Assembly (NCBI RefSeq): GCF_002243515.1
Contig: NZ_CP022657.1
Location: 3,705,501-3,769,500, forward strand
DNA from: Tumebacillus algifaecis
Lineage (GTDB): Bacteria; Bacillota; Bacilli; Tumebacillales; Tumebacillaceae
DNA length: 64,000 nucleotides
Reading direction: 5' to 3'
This document shows, in pieces, positions 51,718 through 60,680 of the stretch; the first letter of the stretch is position 1, and the number at the start of each line of letters is the position of its first letter. Under the pieces are notes generated by a model. The model saw only the letters and a list, made by a program, of their open reading frames with translations. It ran no database searches and had not been told where the DNA came from. Position numbers and translations under genes: made by a program.

Positions 51718-52464
51718 TTACAGCAAGAACAAAACAGCCACATTTGTCAGCAACAGCAGGGCGACATAGAACACATCTTGACGCCCTACCGTCATCTGAT
51801 GATAGAACGTGCGATTGAGTGTACCGTCAAAGCCGCGCGCTTCCAAAGCGACCGCCACGCGCTCCGCTTTGCGAATGCCTTGTGCGAGCAGTGGAATCGT
51901 ATCGCGCACGATCCCCTGCACCTTCCCACGCAGTCCCGGCAGGCGAGAGACGCCACGCACGCGATGCGCCGCTTTGATCAGCGCATACTCCTCTTTGAAC
52001 AGCGGCAAGAAGCGAAACCCAGCCAACAGCGCATAGGCGATCTTCGGCGACAGTTTACACTGCTGCATCAAGCTCATCACGAGCTTGGTCAAATCGGTAG
52101 TCGCCGTGAACAAAAAGCCATAGCAGACGAACGCCATCATCCGGAGCCCGATGTTCAAGCCGTTGATCACCCCTTCTTCGGTGATCCGAATCCAGGCCCA
52201 TTCCCACCATACCGTCTCGCCTTTGCCATAAGCGGCGAGCACCCAGGTGGTCGAAAGGAAAATGATCAAAAACGGCGACACGCGCCGCACAAATGTACGC
52301 AGTGGAATCTTTGCCAAAGTCAGTGTCAAAATCACCGGAATCAGCAACAGATACAGCGTGGTCAACGGTTCGCTGGCCAAGACGATCAAGATCATGCAGA
52401 GGAGGTGCAGGATCAGTTTGACTGACGGATTGACCTGTCCGACAAAACTGTTCGTCTCATACAT
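51718..52464 (-). CDS. ECF transporter membrane (T) component
   Basis: 248 aa, about five to six hydrophobic segments. The EcfT coupling motif ALEARGFDG and the earlier AAHRVRGVSRLPG (two A-R-G helices that dock to the ATPases) are present. Start at ATG 52464 overlaps the ATPase stop by 8 bases. Equivalent to YkoC in a YkoEDC system. Confidence 0.85.
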   Translation of the reverse strand: MYETNSFVGQVNPSVKLILHLLCMILIVLASEPLTTLYLLLIPVILTLTLAKIPLRTFVRRVSPFLIIFLSTTWVLAAYGKGETVWWEWAWIRITEEGVINGLNIGLRMMAFVCYGFLFTATTDLTKLVMSLMQQCKLSPKIAYALLAGFRFLPLFKEEYALIKAAHRVRGVSRLPGLRGKVQGIVRDTIPLLAQGIRKAERVAVALEARGFDGTLNRTFYHQMTVGRQDVFYVALLLLTNVAVLFLL

Positions 52465-54124
52465 AGACACTCCCCTCCTCCCGTACAGCTTTCCGACGCT
52501 GATACTCATAGGACAGTGGCTCGACGAGCGCGGCGCGGGCCAACAGGTCTGGTTGCGTAAACAGTTGCTTGGGCGTCCCGTCAAACAGCAGCCCGCCTTC
52601 TGCAAATACCAACACGCGCGTCGCGGTCTCCGCCACCAACTCCACATCATGCGTCGCCATCATCACTGTCGTACCGCTCGCGTTGCGCTCTTGGATGCGC
52701 TCGATCAACTCCCGCGTCGTCGCGGCATCCTGCCCGAAAGTCGGCTCATCGAGCAACAACAGCTCCTGATTTTTCAACAACATCCCAGCGACGCTCAAGC
52801 GGCGTTTCTGGCCTTGCGACAAGGTAAATGGGTTTTTCGACGCTAACGCCTCGAGGTGAAAATCCTCCAAAAGCTGCTTGGTTTCCCGGTCCACCTTCTC
52901 TTGTGGCCATTTCGCCAAGCGCCCGCCAAAGGCGACTTCCTCAAACACCGTATCGGCGATAAACTGATGCTCCGGATTCTGGAACACAATCCCCATCAGG
53001 TCATACAACGCTTCCGGCTTGTACGTTCCAAGCTCCTTCCCTTTTACCAGCACCTGACCGCCACTCACAGGAAGCAGTCCACCGACCGCCTTCAAAAACG
53101 TGCTCTTTCCTGCTCCGTTCGGTCCCATGATCGCAACCCACTCTCCTGGCTGCACGCGCACATCGACACCGGACCAAACGTTCCGGCCACCTCGATAGCT
53201 CATCTGCAAGCCTTTAACATCCAAGAGCGGCTCACGTTCATCGGTCGGTGCGATGGCACTGGATCGGGCCGCAGTTGGCACGCCACTCATGCGCTCATCC
53301 TGCGCGGCAGACTTCCGGTTGCCCCCCTCCCCTTGCCGTTCCAAGCGCTGTGCAAGAGGAGCCTGCGGGTCGCTCAGCAGTTGCTCCCACGTCACCGGCC
53401 ACATGCGCGGTGTCCAGATTCCATACTCGCGGATGGCATCCTCATTTTGGCGCAGAACGTCTTCCGGCTTGCCTTCGCCTTGCAAAGAACCGTCTGGCGC
53501 AAACAGCAAGACGCGATCAATCCACTCCATCACGCTCTCCAACTTATGCTCGATCAGCACGATCGTCTTCTCATGGCGCAGTCGAGCGATGTCTTGCAGG
53601 ACCTGTCTGGTGTTCTCCGGATCGAGCTGCGCCGTCGGTTCATCAAAGAAGAGCACGTCCGGCTCCAGCGCCAGCAAGCAGGCCAGCGCCAACCGCTGCT
53701 TCAAGCCGCCGGACAGCTCGGAGATCGGTTTGTGAAGCGGGAGATCAAGCCGGACTTCCCGCATCAACCGCTCGATCTGTCCGCGCATCTCGGCAGGTGG
53801 AACTCGGCGGTTCTCTAGCGAGAACGCGATCTCATCTTCCACCGTCAACATGCAAAACTGCGCGTCCGGGTCTTGAAACATCACGCCGACGCGATCAGGA
53901 CGGTACACCGTCCCTTTCATCCACGCTTCGATTGAGCGGGGGATGATGCCAGACAACACTTGTGCCAGCGTGCTTTTCCCACAGCCGCTAGGGCCGAGCA
54001 ACAGCACCGCTTCTTTTTCTGCAATCTCTACACTCATCTCTTGCAACACGGGGGTCTCGCGGTCAAAAAATTGCACAGACACCCCTTCACAGCCGAGAAA
54101 GGGTGTCTTTTTTTCGTGATTCAT
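52457..54124 (-). CDS. ECF transporter fused double ATPase (YkoD-like)
   Basis: 555 aa with two ABC domains: the first with LLLGPSGCGKSTLAQVLSG, SELSGGLKQRLALACLLALEPDVLFFDEPTAQLD; the second with AIMGPNGAGKSTFLKAV, LSQGQKRRLSVAGMLL, LLLLDEPTFGQDA. Both Walker and signature motifs are intact. The linker (about 235-305) is charged. It energises the S/T components. Follows the S-component gene by a single base gap. Confidence 0.9.
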   Translation of the reverse strand: MNHEKKTPFLGCEGVSVQFFDRETPVLQEMSVEIAEKEAVLLLGPSGCGKSTLAQVLSGIIPRSIEAWMKGTVYRPDRVGVMFQDPDAQFCMLTVEDEIAFSLENRRVPPAEMRGQIERLMREVRLDLPLHKPISELSGGLKQRLALACLLALEPDVLFFDEPTAQLDPENTRQVLQDIARLRHEKTIVLIEHKLESVMEWIDRVLLFAPDGSLQGEGKPEDVLRQNEDAIREYGIWTPRMWPVTWEQLLSDPQAPLAQRLERQGEGGNRKSAAQDERMSGVPTAARSSAIAPTDEREPLLDVKGLQMSYRGGRNVWSGVDVRVQPGEWVAIMGPNGAGKSTFLKAVGGLLPVSGGQVLVKGKELGTYKPEALYDLMGIVFQNPEHQFIADTVFEEVAFGGRLAKWPQEKVDRETKQLLEDFHLEALASKNPFTLSQGQKRRLSVAGMLLKNQELLLLDEPTFGQDAATTRELIERIQERNASGTTVMMATHDVELVAETATRVLVFAEGGLLFDGTPKQLFTQPDLLARAALVEPLSYEYQRRKAVREEGSVYV

Positions 54125-54125
54125 A

Positions 54126-54707
54126 TTAGAACGGTTTCTCCATCCGCTTGCGGATGATTGCGTAGTTGTTTAAAGCCCCCGTTTTGGCCAATGCATCCAC
54201 GATCAGCTTCGCCAGCAGACCGCCAAGAACTGCGCCAGATACCGTGCGGATCACAATTTTCGCCAGCATCGGTCCGGTCGAAAGCTCAGCCAAGCCCCCG
54301 GTCAGCGCCTCATAACCCAAGCTGGCCAGCGCAGCAGCGGCACCGCCCAGCATCAGCGTGCCCATGTTGAACTTCTTATAACGGAAAAGTGCAAATACCA
54401 ACTCGGTCGCAGCGCCCTGCGCCATCCCGTAGAGCAGCGTAGACAGGCCGTACGGGCCACCCATGATAAATTCGCCCGACGCAGCAGCCATCTCTGCGAT
54501 CAGCGCCACACCTGGCTTTTGCACGATGTAGGCGGCAAGCACGCCCGCGATGAACCAGGTGCCATAGACGATCTCACCGAGGCCCGGGTAGATTCCGTCT
54601 GCCACGCCATACAGCGGCGCCCATGCGATGTACAGGAACCCGCACAGCACGGACAAGATCACCGTGATCATGATTTCTCTGAAATTGACGACATAACTAT
54701 TCTTCAT
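54126..54707 (-). CDS. YkoE-like ECF substrate-binding component (thiamine precursor)
   Basis: 193 aa, six hydrophobic segments. Resembles YkoE: REIMITVILSVLCGFLYIAWAPLYG, GLGEIVYGTWFIAGVLAAYI, and MAAASGEFIMGGPYGLSTLLYGMAQG. YkoE takes up hydroxymethylpyrimidine/thiamine. A TPP riboswitch directly upstream supports the substrate. GAGGAAAA lies before the ATG. Confidence 0.88.
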   Translation of the reverse strand: MKNSYVVNFREIMITVILSVLCGFLYIAWAPLYGVADGIYPGLGEIVYGTWFIAGVLAAYIVQKPGVALIAEMAAASGEFIMGGPYGLSTLLYGMAQGAATELVFALFRYKKFNMGTLMLGGAAAALASLGYEALTGGLAELSTGPMLAKIVIRTVSGAVLGGLLAKLIVDALAKTGALNNYAIIRKRMEKPF

Positions 54708-54742
54708 GTCCCATTTTCCTCCTCGAAAAAAGCTTCAATCGC

Positions 54743-54898
54743 ATAAAAAAATCTCCTCCCGGAATCCGGCAGAAGATGAATACACAAGACAAATATCGTC
54801 CAATGCCGTCACTTCCTCACGCCGGTATTACCCAGGATCGAGTGAAAGGGTTAGCACTGATCGTGCTTCTCAGCCAAAGTAGGCACCCCTAGCAACTG
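54743..54898 (-). promoter_or_regulatory. TPP riboswitch with terminator
   Basis: The minus strand aptamer (about 54808-54898) has GGGGTGCC, GGCTGAGA, AACCCTTT, GATCCTGGGTAATACCGGCG and the closing GAGGAA. Downstream (54743-54777) a hairpin ATCTTCTGCCGGA / CCGGGAGGAGAT with T7 is the terminator. Thiamine pyrophosphate should switch off the transporter operon. The interval 54900-55136 holds nothing I can support. Confidence 0.93.
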
Positions 54899-55136
54899 CG
54901 CTTTTTTCAATTTTTCGTTCTCACCCATTGTAGTAGAAGGACAAACCGTTTGTAAAGGACATTCTCCGCGCCCAAGTTCACATCGTCACGACCGCTCCCG
55001 TCCATCCTCCGAATGCCGCGCACCTGCGCCAGTTTTTCCGCCGCTTACAAACAGGCAAGATCCTTCTACTTCGCCTCGATCCGCACCTCGACCCTCTCAA
55101 GCTCCAACGCCTTGTGCATCGAACCCAGCGCCCAGA

Positions 55137-55400
55137 CTAGTCTGCGCGAGTTTGCTTTTTTTCTTCCAAATAACGCCGCAGCCAGTGCTCCGCAATCTTC
55201 GAGACGAACGCCTCTTCCCCATCGATCGCCAACACCGGAATCTTGTCCCAATATTTCGCATACACCGCTTGATCGGTCGTGATATCAAACTCCTCCACTT
55301 GAAGTGGATAGGTCTGCCCCACCCGCGCCAAGATCGGTTTGACTTTCTCACACAACGTACATCCGTCTTTCGTATACAACGTTATTTGAAACGGCTTCAT
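55137..55400 (-). CDS. Glutaredoxin-like (DUF836) protein
   Basis: 87 aa. N-terminal redox motif LYTKDGCTLCEKVKPIL (CxxC), then cis-Pro KIPVLAIDGEEAF: the thioredoxin-fold glutaredoxin-like family. Reduces or sorts disulphides in the cytoplasm; partner unknown. Stands alone. Confidence 0.88.
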   Translation of the reverse strand: MKPFQITLYTKDGCTLCEKVKPILARVGQTYPLQVEEFDITTDQAVYAKYWDKIPVLAIDGEEAFVSKIAEHWLRRYLEEKKQTRAD

Positions 55401-55505
55401 CGTTCCATCCGACCCCTTCGATTACATTCTCAGGAATACTTTACCACAGCAAAGAACACGCTACCAACTAAGAATGGGGCTGTCTAATAAGAAAGGAGCT
55501 GTCTG

Positions 55506-55805
55506 ATGAACGTACTGCTGATCGTAAGTATCGTCGCACTCCCACTCTTCCTCTTCTTCCTTCGCAAGCATCGCTTGGCGTGGCTCTTCGACCTGCTCAG
55601 CGTCATCGCCACGTGGCTGTTCCTGATCACCACCGGGCTCAGCATCCTGGAGATCAAGCGGATGGGCGTCGAGTTCACCACACACATCCATGAGATTTTT
55701 AACAACTGGCTCTTTCTCAGCACCTCGGGCTACCTCGGGGTGTACAGCGTATACCGCCTGCTGATCACCACCGTACGGGCACGAAAAAACAGGCCCTCCC
55801 CTTGA
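55506..55805 (+). CDS. Hypothetical membrane protein (99 aa)
   Basis: Hydrophobic segments at about 3-20, 27-48 and 68-88; an Arg/Lys tail. AAAGGAG lies 8 bases before the ATG. Ends within the terminator shared with the MFS gene. No family recognised. Confidence 0.65.
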   Translation: MNVLLIVSIVALPLFLFFLRKHRLAWLFDLLSVIATWLFLITTGLSILEIKRMGVEFTTHIHEIFNNWLFLSTSGYLGVYSVYRLLITTVRARKNRPSP

Positions 55806-55823
55806 GCGTGGGAAGGGCCTGTG
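55784..55823. terminator. Bidirectional terminator before MFS gene
   Basis: ACAGGCCCT-CCC / GGG-AGGGCCTGT stem with A6. Confidence 0.82.
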
Positions 55824-57032
55824 CTATGCTTGCGCCTGCTTGGGCGGCGCTTCTTGTTTGGGCAGTCGGCGCAGTGAGAGCAAGAGCGTCGCTCCAGCCG
55901 TCGCCAAACCGCCGTAGAGGAAGATCTCCCGCACCGAAAACCAAGTCTCCACCACGCCAGCCAGTGCCATCGATCCGACCGTGCCCGCCATGAAGACCGT
56001 GTTGTAAAATCCGAGCACGCGCCCGATATAAGCCTGCTCCGCTTCGATCTGGATGAGCGTCGCGGCGGCGATCATCGCCATCACCGAGAACATCCCGATC
56101 CCGACCAGCGCCAGCCACTCCGTCCAAAACGACTCGGTCGTGCTCAGCACGGCGATCATCAAGGCATCGACCAGAATCCCGATGCGCACGATCAGCAGCA
56201 AATCGACTCTTTTCAAAAAAGCGAGCGTTGCTGCCCCCGCCGCCAAGCCGAGTCCGATGCCCGCCTCCAGCCAACCGAACTCTGTATCGGTCACCTTGAT
56301 GATATTTTTCGAGAAGACGACGAGCAATACATTAAACATCCCGCTCACAATCATCGCCGTAAACATGATCGCCGTCGCGTTCATCACGCGCGGCAGCTGT
56401 ACCATATAGCGCGCCCCTTCACGAAGCTCCACCCAGAATTTCTTTTCCTGATTCGCCCCCTTCTGCTTGGCGGCAGCTTTGGCCGACACAGACAAGAGCG
56501 ACAAACTCATCGCCGAATACAGAAACGTCGCCGAATCCACAACAAACGCAGCCGTATACGACCAAAAGCCGATCACTGCCCCGGCCGCGATCGGTCCGGC
56601 GATGGCCATCACTTGCATGGAGGTTTGAATCCTGGCGTTGTACCCGAGCAGATCGCCTTTCGGAAAAAGCTGCGGAATCAGCCCCTGTTGCGACGTTGAG
56701 GAGACAAAGCCAATGATCGCGATGACAAATGTGAACGAATAGATCCAATAGACATGCGGCAAAAACGGGATCGACAAAACGAGCCCTGCCCGTATCAATT
56801 CGCAGGCGATCGCCAACTTGCGCTTGTTTAAGCGGTCGATCCATACGCCGAGAAACGGCCCGAGTATAAGCATAGGTAGATAGGAAGCGACCATCACCTG
56901 ACCGACGCTGAGCGCCGATTCTGTTTTGGCATAGATCATCAATGACAGCGCCAAGAAGTGAAAAGTATCTCCTAGCTTCGACACAGAGCGGCCTGTCAAC
57001 ATCAGCCAAAAGTTGCGTTGCAGTTCTGTCAT
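55824..57032 (-). CDS. MFS transporter
   Basis: 402 aa, 12 hydrophobic segments. GVWIDRLNKRKLAIACELIRAGLVL is the MFS loop 2-3 motif, and the fold is of the MFS_3/enterobactin-exporter branch (SVSKLGDTFHFLALSLMIYAKT start). Substrate unknown. The upstream interval to 57130 contains no other gene. Confidence 0.87.
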   Translation of the reverse strand: MTELQRNFWLMLTGRSVSKLGDTFHFLALSLMIYAKTESALSVGQVMVASYLPMLILGPFLGVWIDRLNKRKLAIACELIRAGLVLSIPFLPHVYWIYSFTFVIAIIGFVSSTSQQGLIPQLFPKGDLLGYNARIQTSMQVMAIAGPIAAGAVIGFWSYTAAFVVDSATFLYSAMSLSLLSVSAKAAAKQKGANQEKKFWVELREGARYMVQLPRVMNATAIMFTAMIVSGMFNVLLVVFSKNIIKVTDTEFGWLEAGIGLGLAAGAATLAFLKRVDLLLIVRIGILVDALMIAVLSTTESFWTEWLALVGIGMFSVMAMIAAATLIQIEAEQAYIGRVLGFYNTVFMAGTVGSMALAGVVETWFSVREIFLYGGLATAGATLLLSLRRLPKQEAPPKQAQA

Positions 57033-57131
57033 CTCTAGTTGCCCCTATTGCTAAAATTTTCGAATGATTACAATAGTATGGATAAGTATAATCCAGTTGT
57101 CAATCTCTCAAAAAAAATTGTCACCAAAATG

Positions 57132-57161
57132 TTGCACAATGCACAGTTTTCGTAATATGAT
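57132..57161 (+). promoter_or_regulatory. feo operon promoter candidate
   Basis: -35 TTGCAC (57132-57137), -10 TATGAT (57156-57161), spacer 18. It predicts a leader of nearly 200 bases before feoA. Confidence 0.5.
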
Positions 57162-57167
57162 TTAGCA

Positions 57168-57352
57168 TAGAGAAAAAACTTTTCACGCGGCTAACTTTTT
57201 TGAGTCCATCTAACTATAGCGGAGTCACCAAATGCAACCCCTGGCAATAGTATGTGAGTGCCACTTTTTTTAGGCTCAAAAGTTTCCCTTGTGCAAAAGA
57301 GTTAGCTTCAGGTAAACCAGTAGGCATTTTCAATACGATCTAACTGTTGATA
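57168..57352 (+). promoter_or_regulatory. Possible structured 5' leader of feoA
   Basis: GCTAACT (57190-57196) is complementary to AGTTAGC (57300-57306), and the overlapping AACTTTTTTGAG (57193-57204) to CTCAAAAGTT (57275-57284), so the two pairings exclude each other. Between them TGGCA / TGCCA with T7 (57242-57271) looks like a weak terminator. No known riboswitch class recognised. Confidence 0.35.
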
Positions 57353-57365
57353 GGAGGTTTTGTTC

Positions 57366-57599
57366 ATGGAGATCATTCCACTGCCTGATCTTTTGATCGG
57401 CGAACGGGCGCGAGTGGTATCTTTGAACGCGACTGGCGCACAGAGGCGCCGAATGCTTGACCTCGGTCTTGTCCCGCAGGCGGTGATCGAAGCGCTGCGC
57501 AAAAGCCCGGCTGGCGACCCGGTCGCCTATCGCATCCGCGGTGCGGTGATCGCGTTGCGCCGCGAAGAGGCATCCCTTGTGATGGTCACGCGCATTTAA
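57366..57599 (+). CDS. feoA: Ferrous iron transport protein A
   Basis: 77 aa SH3-like FeoA: SLNATGAQRRRMLDLGLVPQAVIEAL, then GDPVAYRIRGAVIALRREEASLVMV. ATG at 57366 has AGGAGG 7 bases upstream (an in-frame TTG two codons earlier does not). It assists FeoB in Fe(II) uptake. 29 bases ahead of the FeoB GTPase gene. Confidence 0.92.
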   Translation: MEIIPLPDLLIGERARVVSLNATGAQRRRMLDLGLVPQAVIEALRKSPAGDPVAYRIRGAVIALRREEASLVMVTRI

Positions 57600-57628
57600 T
57601 TTGATAGTTGCGGAGGAGGATAGAAATC

Positions 57629-58417
57629 ATGTCACAACATAGTTTTCGAGACACGCATGCAGTCTGCACAGAACGGTTTGCGATCGAATTGCCAAGCCCC
57701 GATGAACTGGTCATTGCGCTGGCTGGCAACCCGAACACAGGCAAAAGCACCGTCTTCAACGCTCTGACCGGGATGAACCAACACACGGGCAACTGGGCAG
57801 GTAAGACGGTCGGTAGCGCGATCGGGCGCTTCCGTCATCAGGAACATAGCTTCACCTTGGTCGATCTGCCAGGCACCTATTCCCTGCTGTCCCAATCGGC
57901 AGACGAACAGGTCGCCCGCGACTTCATCTGCTTTGCCAACCCGCACGCAACGCTCGTCGTCACCGACGCGACCAATCTGGAGCGCAACTTAAATCTCGCG
58001 CTGCAAGTAATGGAGGTGACCGACCGTGTGGTGGTCGCAGTCAATCTGATGGACGAAGCGAAGCGCAAAGGCATCACGATCGATTTCGTGAAACTCCAAG
58101 CGGAGCTCGGGGTGCCTGTCATCCCGATGACGGCGCGAAGCGGCGAAGGACTGAACGAACTCAAGGAGATGCTGTGGAAAGTTGCACTCGGTCATGTGAC
58201 CCCGACACCGAAGCTCACCACCTACTCGGAACAGGTTGAACGGGCGGTGACCGCGTTGCTCCCGCAGGTCGAACCGCTCGTCTCCGGCGTGCTTCGCTCG
58301 CGTTGGGTCGCGCTGCGCCTGCTCGATGGCGATGAATCGGTGCTACAAGCTCTTGAACAGTACACCTTGGAGCATCCGCGCCTCTTCAGCACAGGTGATG
58401 TGGTGATTCCCTCATGA
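57629..58417 (+). CDS. FeoB GTPase domain protein (split FeoB, N part)
   Basis: 262 aa. G motifs complete: GNPNTGKSTVFNALTG (G1), Thr in GNWAGKTVG (G2), VDLPGTYSL (G3), NLMDEA (G4), TARSGEGL (G5), then the GDI-like helical part. It stops before the membrane part. GGAGGAGG lies before the ATG. Stop overlaps the next ATG (ATGA), so the two halves are made together. This is a clean split between domains, not a frameshift. Confidence 0.88.
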   Translation: MSQHSFRDTHAVCTERFAIELPSPDELVIALAGNPNTGKSTVFNALTGMNQHTGNWAGKTVGSAIGRFRHQEHSFTLVDLPGTYSLLSQSADEQVARDFICFANPHATLVVTDATNLERNLNLALQVMEVTDRVVVAVNLMDEAKRKGITIDFVKLQAELGVPVIPMTARSGEGLNELKEMLWKVALGHVTPTPKLTTYSEQVERAVTALLPQVEPLVSGVLRSRWVALRLLDGDESVLQALEQYTLEHPRLFSTGDVVIPS

Positions 58418-59808
58418 AGCAAGGGCAGATCCAACAATTAAAAAATTTGATGCAAAATCTCCAGCAACAAGACACGACCGACCTGCGCGACCAGATCGTC
58501 AGCGACATCTATGCCCGGACGGAGGAGATCGTCACACAGACGGTGATGCTGCCCGAAAACAAAGCGCAGCATGAATTTGACCGCAGGCTCGACAATGTGC
58601 TGACCTCGCGCTGGCTCGGCTACCCGATCATGATGCTGATGCTTGGCACCGTCTTTTATCTGACGATCGCCGGAGCCAACCTGCCATCGAGTATGCTCGC
58701 CGATTTCTTCTTCTGGATCGAAGGGTATCTGACCACCTTTTTCCTCTGGCTAGGCACTCCCGCTTGGGTGCATGGTGTGTTGGTCGAAGGGCTCTACCGC
58801 GGAACGGCGTGGGTGGTGTCGGTCATGCTACCACCGATGGCGATCTTCTTCCCAGCGTTTGCGATCTTAGAAGATTTTGGGTATCTGCCCAGGGTGGCCT
58901 TTAACCTCGACCGCTTTTTCAAAAAAGCGGGGGCGCACGGCAAGCAAGCGCTGACGATGAGCATGGGCTTTGGCTGCAATGCAGCTGGTGTGATAGCCTG
59001 CCGGATCATCGAGTCGCCACGCGAGCGGACCATCGCGATTATCACGAACAACTTCGTTCCTTGTAACGGACGTTTTCCGACGCTGATCACGCTGGCCACG
59101 CTGTTTATGGGCGGCGCGATCGGGCTGGCCTATGGCTCACTGGTGGCGACGGCGGTGGTCGTCGGGTTGGTGCTGGTCGGCATTTCTGTGACCTTGTCCG
59201 TATCGTGGCTACTCTCGAAGACGATGCTGCGCGGTATTCCGTCCAACTTCACCTTGGAGTTGCCACCGTACCGCAAACCGCAGTTTGGTCGACTGCTGAT
59301 CCGCTCGGTGTATGACCGCACCGTGTTCGTGTTGAAGCGCGCCGTGATCGTTGCTGCTCCGGCCGGTATCGCGACGTGGATTCTCGCCAACATCCAAGTT
59401 GGCGATGCGAGCATTTTGCAACATACTGCTCTGTTCCTCGATCCGTTCGCGCAGGCGATCGGGCTGGACGGCTATATTTTGATGGCCTTCATCCTTGGGC
59501 TTCCGGCCAATGAGATCGTTCTGCCGATCTTGATCATGAGCTACCTCTCAACTGGAGCGATGACGGAGATGTCTTCGCTTGTGGAGTTGAAAAATCTGTT
59601 TCTCTCCAACGGCTGGACGTGGCTGACCGCGCTGTGCATGATGCTGTTCTCCCTGTTGCACTACCCGTGCGGCACGACGATGTGGACGATCGCCAAAGAG
59701 ACCAAGAGCACCAAATGGACGCTGGTCGCTATCTTACTGCCGACCTCGATCGCGCTTAGCGTATGTTTCCTCGTAGCGCAAACCGTTCGCTTTTTCGGCT
59801 TGGTGTAA
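58414..59808 (+). CDS. FeoB membrane permease part (split FeoB, C part)
   Basis: 464 aa. A short cytoplasmic lead-in (QDTTDLRDQIVSDIYARTEEI) then two Gate motifs (nucleoside-recognition domain) with about eight TM segments. The conserved cysteines are seen in MGFGCNAAGVIACRIIESPRERTIAI and NNFVPCNGRFPTLITL, and LFSLLHYPCGTTMWTI. It forms the Fe(II) pore with the GTPase encoded upstream. Confidence 0.9.
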   Translation: MKQGQIQQLKNLMQNLQQQDTTDLRDQIVSDIYARTEEIVTQTVMLPENKAQHEFDRRLDNVLTSRWLGYPIMMLMLGTVFYLTIAGANLPSSMLADFFFWIEGYLTTFFLWLGTPAWVHGVLVEGLYRGTAWVVSVMLPPMAIFFPAFAILEDFGYLPRVAFNLDRFFKKAGAHGKQALTMSMGFGCNAAGVIACRIIESPRERTIAIITNNFVPCNGRFPTLITLATLFMGGAIGLAYGSLVATAVVVGLVLVGISVTLSVSWLLSKTMLRGIPSNFTLELPPYRKPQFGRLLIRSVYDRTVFVLKRAVIVAAPAGIATWILANIQVGDASILQHTALFLDPFAQAIGLDGYILMAFILGLPANEIVLPILIMSYLSTGAMTEMSSLVELKNLFLSNGWTWLTALCMMLFSLLHYPCGTTMWTIAKETKSTKWTLVAILLPTSIALSVCFLVAQTVRFFGLV

Positions 59809-59810
59809 CG

Positions 59811-59846
59811 AACAAAGACCCTTTCCAACTGGAAAGGGTCTTTGTT
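59811..59846. terminator. Bidirectional terminator after feo operon
   Basis: Perfect 16-bp stem AACAAAGACCCTTTCC / GGAAAGGGTCTTTGTT with loop AACT. Confidence 0.92.
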
Positions 59847-60096
59847 AGATGCGGTCGAGCTTGTTGAGCAGTTTGTTGATGCGTTTGAGCTTGATCAGTT
59901 CGCTGACTTGTGACTTGATCACCTTTAGAATCGTCTCATCACTCATCTGGGCGACCGTCTGCTGGCCGTGATGACGGATGGTGGCGTCCATGAGGTTGCG
60001 AAGAAAATCGTAATAGTCCTGTGCTTGATAGGGGCCAGACAGATGTGCGGACAGTTCGTCGGCGTACTGCTGGAGTTCAACTTGTAATCGTTCCAA
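59845..60096 (-). CDS. Hypothetical helical protein (83 aa)
   Basis: Mostly helical and charged (LERLQVELQQYADELSAHL, ISQVSELIKLKRINKLLNKLDRI-like tail). The TTG at 60096 is preferred because AGGCAGGG lies 7 bases before it; an ATG at 60129 lacks a ribosome site. Divergent from the YlbF-family gene. No family recognised. Confidence 0.5.
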   Translation of the reverse strand: MERLQVELQQYADELSAHLSGPYQAQDYYDFLRNLMDATIRHHGQQTVAQMSDETILKVIKSQVSELIKLKRINKLLNKLDRI

Positions 60097-60185
60097 AATT
60101 TTTCCCTGCCTTTTTTTGCATATTTCCATGTAGAAGCAGCTGTTTTGGAGTACAATGAAACGAGAGCAAAGGAGGTTTTGTTCCA

Positions 60186-60635
60186 GTGAATACTGTTCAA
60201 CATACATCGCTTTCGGACGTTTTGATGAAGACAGAGGAAATTGTCAGCATGCTCAAATCCTCGGAGGAAATGAAACGCTACCGCCAAGCGGAAGATAAAA
60301 TCAATCGCCACGGTGACGCACAAGCGCTTTTGTTTGTGGTCAAAGCCAAGCGCAACCAATATTCGCAGCTCTCCTTGCGCCACGGGTTCGATCATCCCGC
60401 GGTGATCAAAGTCAAGCAAGAGTATGATGACGTGCTCGAACACATCGCCCAAATCCCACTGATCGACGAACTGCAAACGGCGCAGGAGGACTTGAACGAT
60501 GTGATCCAAGGCATTCTACACACGCTCGTCTCTTCGGTCAACAACATGCTTCCCGTTGAAAAGGGAGATGAGCCAGGCGATGGTGCGAGCGGAGGCTGTG
60601 GCAGTTGCTCATCCGGTGGCTGTGGACGCCATTGA
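60186..60635 (+). CDS. YlbF-family protein with Cys-rich tail
   Basis: 149 aa. YlbF/YmcA-like helical domain (LMKTEEIVSMLKSSEEMKRYRQAEDKI, HPAVIKVKQEYDDVLEHIAQIPLIDELQTAQEDLNDVI) and a C-terminal GGCGSCSSGGCGRH that could ligate a 4Fe-4S cluster, as in the Y-complex of Bacillus that modulates RNase Y and sporulation. GTG start with AAAGGAGG 9 bases upstream. A terminator follows (60645-60677). Confidence 0.82.
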   Translation: MNTVQHTSLSDVLMKTEEIVSMLKSSEEMKRYRQAEDKINRHGDAQALLFVVKAKRNQYSQLSLRHGFDHPAVIKVKQEYDDVLEHIAQIPLIDELQTAQEDLNDVIQGILHTLVSSVNNMLPVEKGDEPGDGASGGCGSCSSGGCGRH

Positions 60636-60644
60636 CAAACAGGG

Positions 60645-60677
60645 GAAAGCCAGCAGATGACTGCTGGCTTTTTTTGA
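60645..60677. terminator. Terminator after ylbF-family gene
   Basis: AAAGCCAGCAG / CTGCTGGCTTT stem, loop ATGA, T7. Confidence 0.9.
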
Positions 60678-60680
60678 TGA

